This document shows, piece after piece, positions 1 to 7,600 of a DNA stretch of 12,125 nt (within the stretch, counting starts at the first letter, position 1; each line of letters opens with the position of its first letter). Under the pieces are notes generated by a model. That model worked only from the letters and a program-made list of their open reading frames with translations. It did no database searches and was not told the origin of the DNA. A program made the translations under genes and the position numbers. The stretch spans positions 1-12,125 of the forward strand of contig JAEUJR010000646.1 in the NCBI GenBank assembly GCA_016793585.1, in the 5' to 3' direction. The stretch is from Archangium sp. Its GTDB lineage: Bacteria > Myxococcota > Myxococcia > Myxococcales > Myxococcaceae.

Positions 1-1
1 G

Positions 2-1309
2 TCCGTCACCATTCCCGGCGAGACGATCAGCCGGGTCCCCGTACGGGAGTGGACGGTCGAGGTCGTCGCTGGTCCAGACAAGGGCAAGAAGGTGTCGACG
101 CTCGAGGGGCTCGTGCGCGTGGGCAGTGATCCCACCAACGATCTCGTGCTCACCGACACCACCGTCAGCCGCCGCCACCTCGAGATCGAGCGCACGATGA
201 AGGGGCTGCTCCTTCGTGATCTCTCGAGCCGCAACGGCACCTTCATCGAGGGGCGCCAGGTGCTGCAGGCGTTCATCGACACGGGCGACAAGATCACCCT
301 CGGCAAGACGCGGCTGTCGATCAAGCGCAAGACGCGCGACACCGAGATCGAGCTGCTCGACGCCGAGACGTTCGGCGAGCTGGTCGGCACCTCGGAAGCA
401 ATGCGCATCGTCTTCGCCGAGCTGCGCCGCATCGCGCGTGAAGACGTGACGCTGATGCTCGAGGGCGAGACCGGTACCGGCAAAGAGCTGGCTGCGCGCG
501 CGGTGCATGCGCTCTCGGCGAAACGCTACGGCCCCTTCCGCGTCGTCGATTGCGCGATGCTCTCCGAGCAGAACGCCGACCGCGAGCTGTTCGGTGAAGA
601 CGGCGCGTTTCTCTCGGCAAAGAATGGAACGCTCTTTCTCGACGAGGTGAGCGAGCTGCCCGCCAACGTGCAGCCGAAGCTGGTGCGCCTGCTCGAGACG
701 AAGGAGATCCCTCCGATGGCGGGCCAGCCCGCGCGTCGGCTCGATCTGCGCATCATCGCCTCGACCGCGCGCAACCTCGCCGAAGAGGTGCAGCAGAACC
801 GCTTCAGGCAAGAGCTCTTCTTTCGCCTCGCGGTTGCGCGCGTTCGGTTGCCGCCGCTGCGCACGCGGAAGATCGACATTCCCCTCCTCGCCCGCCACCT
901 CGTGAAGGGCTTGTCGGTGCCGTTCGATCTCTCGCCGCAGACCCTGTCGCTGCTCGAGGGGTACGACTGGCCGGGCAACGTGCGTGAGCTTCGCAACGTG
1001 CTCGAGCGCGGCGCGCTGATGCAGTCGACCGGCAACCGCAGCTGGCTCGATCTGCTGGTTCAAGGCGAAAAGCGCACCGATCACACGACGCTCATCGAGA
1101 TCGCCTCGAAGCTGCCGTACCACGAGGCCAAAGATCGTGTCGTCGGCGACTTCGAGCGGCACTACTTCGCCGAGGTGATGAAGCAGGCGAACTTCGACAT
1201 GCAGATCGCCGAGCAACGCACCGGCCTGTCGATGCAGAGCCTCTATCGGCTGCTCAAGAAGAACGGGCTGCGCCTGAAGGATCTGAAGAACGCCGACGGG
1301 CTCGGCTGA
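2..1309 (+). CDS. FHA-domain AAA+ (sigma54 activator-like) regulator with shortened GAFTGA loop, 5'-truncated
   Basis: The reading frame is open from base 2, so the real start lies left of the window; 435 residues are visible and the GTG at 92 falls inside the FHA domain. Numbering from base 2: an FHA phosphothreonine-binding domain spans about 17-108, with the conserved Arg39, Ser56-Arg-Arg-His59 and Asn78-Gly79. A AAA+ sigma54-interaction domain spans about 125-340, with Walker A GETGTGKE (155-162), Walker B LFLDEV (211-216), an arginine-finger region FRQELFFRL (268-276) and WPGNVREL (323-330). A Fis-type helix-turn-helix lies at about 383-422. The loop that should carry GAFTGA reads GAFLSA (201-206), and the stretch from ELFG to Walker B is about 12 residues shorter than in ordinary family members. 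It is therefore an enhancer-binding-type regulator by fold, but may not engage sigma54 normally. It stands 59 bases upstream of the ubiquitin-like gene on the same strand and may share its transcript or control it (inference). Confidence 0.9.
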   Translation, partial: SVTIPGETISRVPVREWTVEVVAGPDKGKKVSTLEGLVRVGSDPTNDLVLTDTTVSRRHLEIERTMKGLLLRDLSSRNGTFIEGRQVLQAFIDTGDKITLGKTRLSIKRKTRDTEIELLDAETFGELVGTSEAMRIVFAELRRIAREDVTLMLEGETGTGKELAARAVHALSAKRYGPFRVVDCAMLSEQNADRELFGEDGAFLSAKNGTLFLDEVSELPANVQPKLVRLLETKEIPPMAGQPARRLDLRIIASTARNLAEEVQQNRFRQELFFRLAVARVRLPPLRTRKIDIPLLARHLVKGLSVPFDLSPQTLSLLEGYDWPGNVRELRNVLERGALMQSTGNRSWLDLLVQGEKRTDHTTLIEIASKLPYHEAKDRVVGDFERHYFAEVMKQANFDMQIAEQRTGLSMQSLYRLLKKNGLRLKDLKNADGLG

Positions 1310-1354
1310 ACCCGTCAGTTCGGTCGGGGCCGCCACGTCGAAGCGACCTCAACG

Positions 1355-1360
1355 AGGAGG
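1355..1360 (+). promoter_or_regulatory. Strong ribosome binding site for the ubiquitin-like gene
   Basis: A full AGGAGG Shine-Dalgarno sequence sits 8 bases before the ATG at 1369. It is the best such site in the window and fixes the start of the small gene. It also suggests high translation of the ubiquitin-like protein compared with its neighbours. Confidence 0.8.
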
Positions 1361-1368
1361 CAACGAAC

Positions 1369-1605
1369 ATGGCGATCCTGAACATCACCTACAACGGTCT
1401 GTCGGCTGACTACCCCATCGAGATGGATGGCCGCGTCTCGGACGCCGACATCAAGCGCATCGCCCTCGAGGTCGTTCGCTCGGGTGAGGTGCCGGGGCTC
1501 GCGTTGCCGCACCTGACGGCTGCGGCGTTCGATGGTTTCGTGATCGATCGCCTGCAGGGCGGTCACCGGCTGTACCTGCGCCCGAAGGTTCCGTTCGGCG
1601 CCTGA
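1369..1605 (+). CDS. Small ubiquitin-like (beta-grasp) protein candidate
   Basis: This 78-residue protein is fixed by a strong AGGAGG site 8 bases upstream. The predicted order is strand (AILNITYN), turn, strand (DYPIEM), a helix (SDADIKRIALEVVRSG, about 25-40), then strands (FDGFVIDRL and HRLYLRPKV). This is the beta-beta-alpha-beta-beta order of the ubiquitin/ThiS/MoaD beta-grasp fold. I call it ubiquitin-like from this pattern together with the E1/ThiF-like gene directly downstream; small Ubl plus E1 pairs are a known bacterial gene arrangement, as in sulfur carriers, PRTRC cassettes and ubiquitin-like conjugation islands. The C-terminus is Pro-Phe-Gly-Ala, not the Gly-Gly tail used for adenylation in most members, so either the tail is trimmed or the chemistry differs. 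There is no cysteine, signal peptide or membrane segment. Exact family unrecognised; the fold is an inference, the gene itself is well supported. Confidence 0.72.
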   Translation: MAILNITYNGLSADYPIEMDGRVSDADIKRIALEVVRSGEVPGLALPHLTAAAFDGFVIDRLQGGHRLYLRPKVPFGA

Positions 1606-1613
1606 CTGAAGCT

Positions 1614-1649
1614 GGAGCACGCGTCTTCCCCGCCGGAGGCGCGTGCTCC
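1614..1649 (+). other. Strong intercistronic RNA hairpin between ubiquitin-like and E1-like genes
   Basis: An inverted repeat has arms 1614-1628 and 1635-1649: 15 pairs (13 Watson-Crick, two G-U) around the 6-base loop CCCGCC. The outer 10 pairs, GGAGCACGCG with CGCGTGCTCC, are perfect. It begins 8 bases after the upstream stop codon and ends 10 bases before the next Shine-Dalgarno sequence. No T-tract follows, so it is not a classical intrinsic terminator. A role in protecting the 3' end of the upstream message, partial attenuation or RNA processing is more likely (inference). Confidence 0.7.
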
Positions 1650-1659
1650 GGTGCTTTCG

Positions 1660-1665
1660 AAGGAG
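1660..1665 (+). promoter_or_regulatory. Ribosome binding site that decides the E1-like start
   Basis: AAGGAG lies 6 bases before the ATG at 1672. It favours that ATG over the in-frame GTG at 1651, which would place this site inside the coding region and the GTG just after the hairpin. Confidence 0.7.
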
Positions 1666-1671
1666 CCGTCG

Positions 1672-2247
1672 ATGCGCATCGTGATTCTCGGAGTGGGTGC
1701 GCTGGGCTCGACCACCGCGGTGTTGTGCCGCGCGCTCGACGCGACCCTCGTGTTCGTCGACTTCGACAAGGTGGAGTCGAAGAACCTGCTCGCCCAGGCC
1801 TTCGTGAAGCAGTCGCTCGGCAAGAACAAGGCCGAGGCGCTCAAGGCGCAGCTGCTCAACTTCTACGGCACGAAGGCCGAGGCGTTCGGCGTGCGCGTCA
1901 CGAAGGACAACGTCGAGCAGCTCACGAAGGACGCCGGGCTGATCGTCGACTGCTTCGACAACGCCGAGAGCCGCCGCATCGTCAGTGAGCACGCGCGGGC
2001 GAAGAACCTGCCGCTCGTGCACGCCGCGATCTCGGGCGACGGCTCGTTCGGCCTCGTCCGGTGGGAGGCGCGCTTCGCTCCCGACGCCGAAGATCACGCG
2101 GGCCAGGCGACGTGCGAAGGCGGCGAGCACTTGCCGATGATCGGGCTCTTGTCGGCAACGCTCGCCCGCACCATTCAGGACTTCGTGACGAAGCAGGAGC
2201 AGCGGGACTCGATGGTCGGCCTCAAGTCGATCACCGTGACGAGCTGA
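1672..2247 (+). CDS. Minimal E1/ThiF/MoeB-like adenylating enzyme
   Basis: This 191-residue protein has the Rossmann start of the E1/ThiF/MoeB superfamily, enzymes that adenylate the C-terminus of a ubiquitin-like partner. Visible features: G-V-G-A-L-G at 7-12, an acidic strand end VDFD (29-32), the NLxxQ element (Asn38, Leu39, Gln42), a lysine-rich helix start near 51-53, and CFDNAESRR (94-102) matching the Mg/ATP aspartate region. A lone Cys148 in the sequence ATCEGGEHLP sits where ThiF carries its catalytic Cys before the last helix. Differences: it is shorter than the usual 240-250 residues, has no paired CxxC zinc motifs, and has Ala41 where most members have the Arg of NLxRQ. ATG 1672 is chosen for its AAGGAG and because the Rossmann strand starts at once. 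It follows the ubiquitin-like gene and overlaps the next gene by one base, so one transcript is likely. Superfamily call is firm; substrate is inferred from context. Confidence 0.87.
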   Translation: MRIVILGVGALGSTTAVLCRALDATLVFVDFDKVESKNLLAQAFVKQSLGKNKAEALKAQLLNFYGTKAEAFGVRVTKDNVEQLTKDAGLIVDCFDNAESRRIVSEHARAKNLPLVHAAISGDGSFGLVRWEARFAPDAEDHAGQATCEGGEHLPMIGLLSATLARTIQDFVTKQEQRDSMVGLKSITVTS

Positions 2248-3125
2248 TGCAGGGGGCCCTCGAGCAGGCATGGCAGGCGATTCAACAGGCGCCTGACGAT
2301 GTGTCGCGGCTCGAGGTGCTCGCCGATCTGTTGCTGCAGGAAGAGAGCGCGTTCGGTGAGCTGCTCCGGCTCGAGCTCGAGCGGGAGCGGGTTGGCGGCA
2401 CCAGGCTCACGCCGCGAATCGAGCGTGAACGACGGGCCATCGCGTCGGGAGTGCGTCATGAGATCGCCGACGCGGACTGGCTCCGTGGCTTCGTTCGTTC
2501 GACGAGAGGCGAAGGCTCGACGGTGCTGCGGCGAGTGCTGGCTCACCCTGCGTTCCGATTGCTCCGCGTCGTCGAGTGGGGTTTCGGTGATGGCGATTCG
2601 CTCGACGCCATCGAGGCGAGCCTGGGTGAACTGCCTCCGACCCTCGTCGAGCTGAGGCTCACCGGTCGCAACCTCGAGAGTGGCGCGCTCGCGTGGCCCT
2701 CTCAGCTCCGTCGATTGCAGACGATGGTCGCCAATCTGCCCATCTCGCTCGCAGAGGTGACCTCCCCCGAGCTGCGGGCGTTGCACTTTCACCCGGCCGG
2801 GGTCGACGCAGCCGAGTTCGTACGCGGGCTCGAGCAGGTCTGGTTTCCAAAGCTCGCCGAGCTGTCCCTCACGCTGGAGCCCACGACCGAACGGTGGCCC
2901 GCATCGTTTCTCGCTGGCGATCGAACGCCTGCGCTGAAGCGATTGTGGCTTCAGGGCGCCCTCATGCCGGAGCACGTGGAAGAGCTGGCCTCGAGTGGGC
3001 TGCTGCGTGGGTTGGAGGAGCTCTCGCTCGACGTGCAGCACCTGCCGCAGTTCGACATGATCTTGAGCGATACGGCCGATCGTTTCGAACACCTGAAGCG
3101 GTTCAGACGCCCTGCTCCGCGCTGA
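2247..3125 (+). CDS. TIGR02996-type domain protein with degenerate leucine-rich repeats
   Basis: This 292-residue protein starts at the ATG that shares its A with the E1 stop codon (TGATG), a classic translational-coupling overlap. Residues about 5-47 hold the pattern AI...P.D..RL.VLADLL....AFGELLRLELER, which resembles the TIGR02996 repeat-companion domain common in myxobacteria and planctomycetes. The rest contains Leu-rich segments spaced like degenerate leucine-rich repeats, for example PPTLVELRLTG, SPELRALHFHPAG, FPKLAELSLTLE, TPALKRLWLQG and LRGLEELSLDV. No signal peptide, membrane segment or catalytic motif is seen. In this family such repeats are expected to bind other proteins. The tight coupling to the E1-like gene suggests target recognition or an adaptor role in the same pathway (inference). 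Codon use looks somewhat less biased than in the large flanking genes. The sequence match to TIGR02996 is by eye. Confidence 0.8.
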   Translation: MQGALEQAWQAIQQAPDDVSRLEVLADLLLQEESAFGELLRLELERERVGGTRLTPRIERERRAIASGVRHEIADADWLRGFVRSTRGEGSTVLRRVLAHPAFRLLRVVEWGFGDGDSLDAIEASLGELPPTLVELRLTGRNLESGALAWPSQLRRLQTMVANLPISLAEVTSPELRALHFHPAGVDAAEFVRGLEQVWFPKLAELSLTLEPTTERWPASFLAGDRTPALKRLWLQGALMPEHVEELASSGLLRGLEELSLDVQHLPQFDMILSDTADRFEHLKRFRRPAPR

Positions 3126-3211
3126 GCGACACGTCAGGAAGCAGCGCACAGCGAAACGTGGGGCTGGTCTCGCCGATACTCCTTCGCCGCTTTCACGAAC
3201 TGGGGGAGTGC

Positions 3212-4681
3212 ATGGGACTGCTCGACGGCATCAAGCAACGCATCTCGAACGGAATCAGCAGCGCGAAGGAAGCCGTCACCGAGACGGTGCACAAGGTCGA
3301 GAACAAGGCCGTCGAGCTCGGGCACGCCGCGCAGAGTGGCTTCGATCCCCGGCCGTCGGCGCCTCCGCCAGCTGCCGCACCGCCCGTCTCGAACAACGCG
3401 ACCGTTCCTGCCCGCTCCGTCGTTGCAGGGTCCGCATCTGTTCGCGCGGCGCTCGACGCGTCGCTCGTGAAGGGCACAGGTGGCTCGGAGGCCGAGCAGG
3501 CTGCCGAGGCGCTGAAGAAGAAGCACACGAGCTGGAAGGGCCTGGACGAAGAGGCGCTCGGCAAAGAGCTCGCCGACATGACGGCGAAGAACCCGGCTGC
3601 CGCTGCCGCCACCGTTCGCGCGGTGATGGGCAAGCTCGACGACGGAGACAAGGACGACGTGGCGCAGGCGTTCGCGCACGCGACGCCGAAAGAGAAGCTG
3701 CGCGAGCTCGCGATGACGCCCGATGGAGCGGCCGCGCTCAAGACGATGTCGAAGGAGCTGCGCTCGGGGTGGGACACCGACGACGAGAAGGCGATGTCGT
3801 TCAAGCTCGACACGGCCATCGGCGAAGCGAACGCGACCGAGAACCACAGCGCCCAGGTGCAGACCGCGGCCGCCGCCACGTACGAGGTGAACGGCAACAA
3901 GTCGTTCGATCTCTCCGACCCGGCGCAGCGCAAGGCGCTCATCGAGAACTCGCCGCAGCTCGACAACCTCGACGGCACCGGCACCGATCCCACGCGCTGC
4001 GGTGGCGCGTCGATGCTCAACGGCATGCTCCTCGACGGCAACTTCGCGGGGAACGCGAAGGCGATTCAGACCGTGCTCGACAAGAAGGAGATGAAGGAGA
4101 ACATGAAGCCGCCGCCGAGCGCCGAAGAGCAAGCCGCGCTCGCTGCGATGCAGGCGGGCAAGATGACGCCGACGAACGCCGCGCACCTGCAGGAGCTCAT
4201 GTTCCGCATGGCCGCCACGCCGCGCGCGACCGACGAGGGCCGAGATCAGTTCCAGCGCACCGCGATCACGCCGAACACCGGCGGCAAGCCCGGCCTCACG
4301 CCGAACGGTATGGCCTCGCTCATTCAGGAGCTGCGTGAACACGGCGGTTACGAGAACTCGAAGAGTGTCGAGTTTCGCGGAGCGCTCGGAGGCAACAACC
4401 ACTGGACCGTCGTCGTCACGCCGAAGAACGGCGAGCCGCTCGAGGCGAACAGCTTCCCCGACAAGAACGGGCGCGGCGCGGTGGGAGCTCCGGCAACCGC
4501 GACTGGTAACCGCGTCGACCTCAAGGTCGTGAACAGCGACGACGGAAAGGTCAGCTACGAGGTGAACGGCACCGCCGGTGGCCGACGATACCCGACCGCA
4601 TCGAGCGGTCCCCGTCCACCCGGTGCGTATTACGACTTTCCCCAGCAACTCTGGGAGTTCAGCCACCAGTCGCCGCAATGA
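3212..4681 (+). CDS. Putative papain-like/C39-like cysteine peptidase-fold protein
   Basis: This 489-residue protein starts at ATG 3212 just after GGGGGAG (spacing about 3 bases). The first 45 residues form amphipathic helices without a signal peptide, followed by a Pro/Ala-rich linker (48-58) and an Ala/Lys-rich helical middle (75-215). The C-terminal part carries the marks of a papain-like or C39-like fold: Cys263 at a helix start in DPTRCGGASMLNGML, His397 in a strand GGNNHWTVVV, and a following polar residue in EANSFPD (Asn413 or Asp417). Cys263 is the only cysteine in the protein, which supports a catalytic role. It lies 86 bases after the leucine-rich protein on the same strand. Possible jobs are a deconjugating protease for the ubiquitin-like protein, a processing protease for its Phe-Gly-Ala tail, or an unrelated secreted or toxin-like enzyme. 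Its end overlaps the convergent kinase gene by 23 bases. Gene call is firm, fold moderate, activity inferred. Confidence 0.8.
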   Translation: MGLLDGIKQRISNGISSAKEAVTETVHKVENKAVELGHAAQSGFDPRPSAPPPAAAPPVSNNATVPARSVVAGSASVRAALDASLVKGTGGSEAEQAAEALKKKHTSWKGLDEEALGKELADMTAKNPAAAAATVRAVMGKLDDGDKDDVAQAFAHATPKEKLRELAMTPDGAAALKTMSKELRSGWDTDDEKAMSFKLDTAIGEANATENHSAQVQTAAAATYEVNGNKSFDLSDPAQRKALIENSPQLDNLDGTGTDPTRCGGASMLNGMLLDGNFAGNAKAIQTVLDKKEMKENMKPPPSAEEQAALAAMQAGKMTPTNAAHLQELMFRMAATPRATDEGRDQFQRTAITPNTGGKPGLTPNGMASLIQELREHGGYENSKSVEFRGALGGNNHWTVVVTPKNGEPLEANSFPDKNGRGAVGAPATATGNRVDLKVVNSDDGKVSYEVNGTAGGRRYPTASSGPRPPGAYYDFPQQLWEFSHQSPQ

Positions 4682-7600
4682 GCTGCTGGCCGGGCAGCGC
4701 GGGCACGAGCATGCGCGCGAACGCCTCGGGCTCCTTCACGTCTTGCGTCTCGAACCAGGCGCGAGCGGCGCGAACGTTGGCGGCGCCGAGCTCGGGTGGC
4801 TGCAGCGTTCCAAGCCGAAGGCGCGCAGCGGCGGCGAACAACCGCATGCCGTGTTGATCGAAGAGCGGAATCGCCTCGGACAAACACGTCATTGCACGTG
4901 AGGGGAGGAGCAACGCCTCGAGCACCATCGCCTGCGCGCGGGCCCAGCCGACCCGCTCCTTCGACAGCTGATGCAACGCCTCGCGCGCAAGCTGCTGGCG
5001 CCCTGCTGCGAGCGCCAGCCGGCCTTTCAGGGACAGCGCCTCGATACGCACGTTCTGAATGCGCATGAGCATGGTTCGTTCGAGGTCGCGCCAGACCGAC
5101 AGCAACTTGTCGAGCGCCGGGCCCGGCTTGTCCTCGTACAGCCCGATGAGCCCTTCCGAGAGCACCGCCCAGTAGTGCTGAAAGTGGAAGCTCTTCGAGG
5201 GCCAGCCGGCCATGGCGGCCGACACGGCAGCGCGGGCGCGATCGGGCTCTCCAGCGGCGAGCAGCGAGACGTTCGCGAGCCCGACGGTGAGGCTGGTGAC
5301 GGCGTACCGATCTCCGCGGCTCTGGGCTTCGCGCACCAACACGGGGATGCGACGCGTCAGCTCGGCGATCTCTCCCAGGTAGAAGAGCGACCAGATCGAG
5401 AACAGCCGCGAGCTCGCCGCCTCCCACGAGACCTCGAGCCCTGCTTCGCGGAACGACGCCTCGGCTTCGGCCACGCGCGCCTTCGTCTCGCGGAAATCAC
5501 CGACGAGGAAGCGGGTGAGCCCTTCGCAGAACGAGAGCAGCCCTCGCAGGCGCGCGTCACCGACGCGCTCGCAGATCGCCCGCGAGCGAACGATCAACGC
5601 GCGTGCCTTCTTCTCGGTGCCCTTCCCTTCGGTCGCCACGAAGGCGGCCTCGGCAGCCAGCGCACGCGAGATTCGCCACGGCTCTCCAGCGTCGAGCGCG
5701 AGCAACAGCTGCCGCGTCTGAAAACTCGCGCCGCGAATGGTGTCGATCATTCCCAACCCGACGGACACCGACCAGCACGCGTCGATGCGCCGCAACATCG
5801 AGGCGCCGACGTCGCCTGCCTGCCGCTCGTCGAACGACAGCCCACGCAGCGCGAGATGAACGCGGCGGAAGAGCAACGCGCCCACGGCCCGTGACGGCGT
5901 CTTCGCGAGCGTCATGTTCATGCGCGACAGCACGCCCGAGATCGCGACGAGGCCTTCGTCGACGTGACCGCTGACGAGCAGCTGCTCTGCCGACAGGCGC
6001 GGAAGCTCCTCGACCACCGCGGCGGTGGCTCCCGGCTCCTTCGCGGCGCGGGCGTACGCCTCGGCGGCCTCCTTCCCCTGGCCTGCGTTCGCGAGGCTGT
6101 CAGCGAGGGCGACAGCGAGTTCGAAGCGCCGCTGATCGTCCAGGGGCAACAGCTCCAACGCCCGGCGATAGAGGCCCGCGGCACGTGCGAAGGCCAGCTG
6201 CTCGCGCGCACGGGTGGCGGCCTTGATCGTCGCCTCGGCGGCGCGATCGCCGAAGCCTGCCGCCGAGTAGTGAAACGACACCGCGTCGAGATCGGCGTTG
6301 GCACGGCTCTCGAGCGCCTTCGCGAGCCGTTCATGCAGCGCTCGCGTTCGGGCAAGCTCCACACCCGAGGCGATCGTCGCGCGGAGCCGCTCGTGCCACG
6401 CCTCGAGCCGCTTCTCGTCGGGCAGCAGGCGCACCAGGCTCGCGTTCTCGAGCTGCGGAATGAGATCGGCCTGGTTCTGGTGAAGATTCGCGACCTCGAG
6501 CGCGAGCTGGCCATCGATGGGGCCGGCCGAGATCGAGATCACCTCGAGAACGGCGCGTGCAGCTTCATCGAGCCGGGCGATCTTCCTGCGCCAGAGGCCG
6601 TCGACGGTGACCTCGCCCTCGCCAGCCGACTCGAGCAGCTGGAGCAGCAGCTGCGGGTTCCCACCCGACTCGTTCACGAGGGCTGACGCACGAGCGGGCT
6701 CCACGCCAGCGAGCTTCGCGACCTCGAGCGCCGCGTCGGTCGGCAAGCCGCCGAGGTTCATGAGCTCGACGGGAACGGTGCCCACGGGCAGCGACGGGCC
6801 ATCGTCACGAATCGACGTGACCACGAAGACGGTCGGGGGTTCGGGCGGCCGAAGCAGCGCTTCCATCAGGGCCACGCTGTCGGCGTCTCCCCACTGGGCG
6901 TCGTCGACGAGCACCACCAACGGCACACGTTCGCCCAACCGCTCGAAGAGCTCGCGCAGCGCGAGGACGGCGCGGCGGCGGCGCTCGATCGGCTCTGCCA
7001 CCTCTCGAACGGGCGCCTCGCGGAACGTCGGCACCCGGTTCAACACGGGAAACATCTTTGCCAACAAGAACGCATCGCGCGGACGAATGGCGTCGACCCG
7101 CTCCTGCGGCATCGCGCCGAGGTAACGAGTCAGCGCGTCGACGAGTGGGTCGATCGCCTTGAATGGCACGGTCTCGCGCTCATGGCAGCGGCCCGAGAGC
7201 ACCACCGCTCCGAGGGCCTCGGCGCGCTGCGCGAAGACCCGCAACAGCGCCGTCTTCCCGATGCCGGGTGGCCCCTGCACACGCACCACCCGCGGCCCCG
7301 TCGTCTTCGTCGCGTCGAACGCGCGCTCGAGCCGGTTGAGTTCGTCGGTTCGCCCGAGCAGCGTCACCGCCGGAGCCACGGGAACGGCCACGGCGCCGAG
7401 CGCGGCGAGCACCTCTGCGCCCGCGGGGCGTTCACCCGGCTGCGTCTTCAGCAGGCGCGAGCAGAGCTCGTCGAGTTCGTGCGGCACGCCAGCATTCAGC
7501 TCACGCGGGCTCGGCGCTGGCCGGCGCTGCTTGTCGAGCATGACGTCGACCGGCGAGCCCTCGAACGGCAACCGCCCCGTCAACGCCTGAAACAGCATCA

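Noticed and set aside
1651..1671. Earlier GTG start for the E1-like gene
   Set aside because: It lies two bases after the hairpin and would put the AAGGAG site inside the gene. The added residues (MLSKEPS) lie before the Rossmann strand and add no domain.
1315..2271. Long minus-strand open frame opposite the ubiquitin-like and E1-like genes
   Set aside because: Its product is Arg/His/Leu-rich shadow sequence without domains, while the plus strand holds well-supported genes with good ribosome binding sites.
3119..3147. Possible terminator hairpin after the leucine-rich protein gene (GCGCTG with CAGCGC)
   Set aside because: Only 6 pairs around a 17-base loop and no T-tract; too weak to call.
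3159..3174. Possible sigma54 promoter TGGGGCTGGTCTCGCC before the Cys/His protein gene
   Set aside because: It has the GG-N10-GC spacing, but the -24 and -12 boxes match the consensus poorly (no TGGCA, no TTGC), and such spacing is common by chance in GC-rich DNA.
2693..3211. Upstream extension of the Cys/His protein frame into the leucine-rich gene
   Set aside because: The extension is Arg/Ala-rich out-of-frame sequence over a real gene. ATG 3212 with GGGGGAG is the sensible start.
3134..4678. Minus-strand open frame of about 514 codons opposite the Cys/His protein gene
   Set aside because: The composition is that of a high-GC shadow frame (Arg, Val, Leu, His rich, no motif). The plus-strand frame has a start site and a coherent Cys/His signature.
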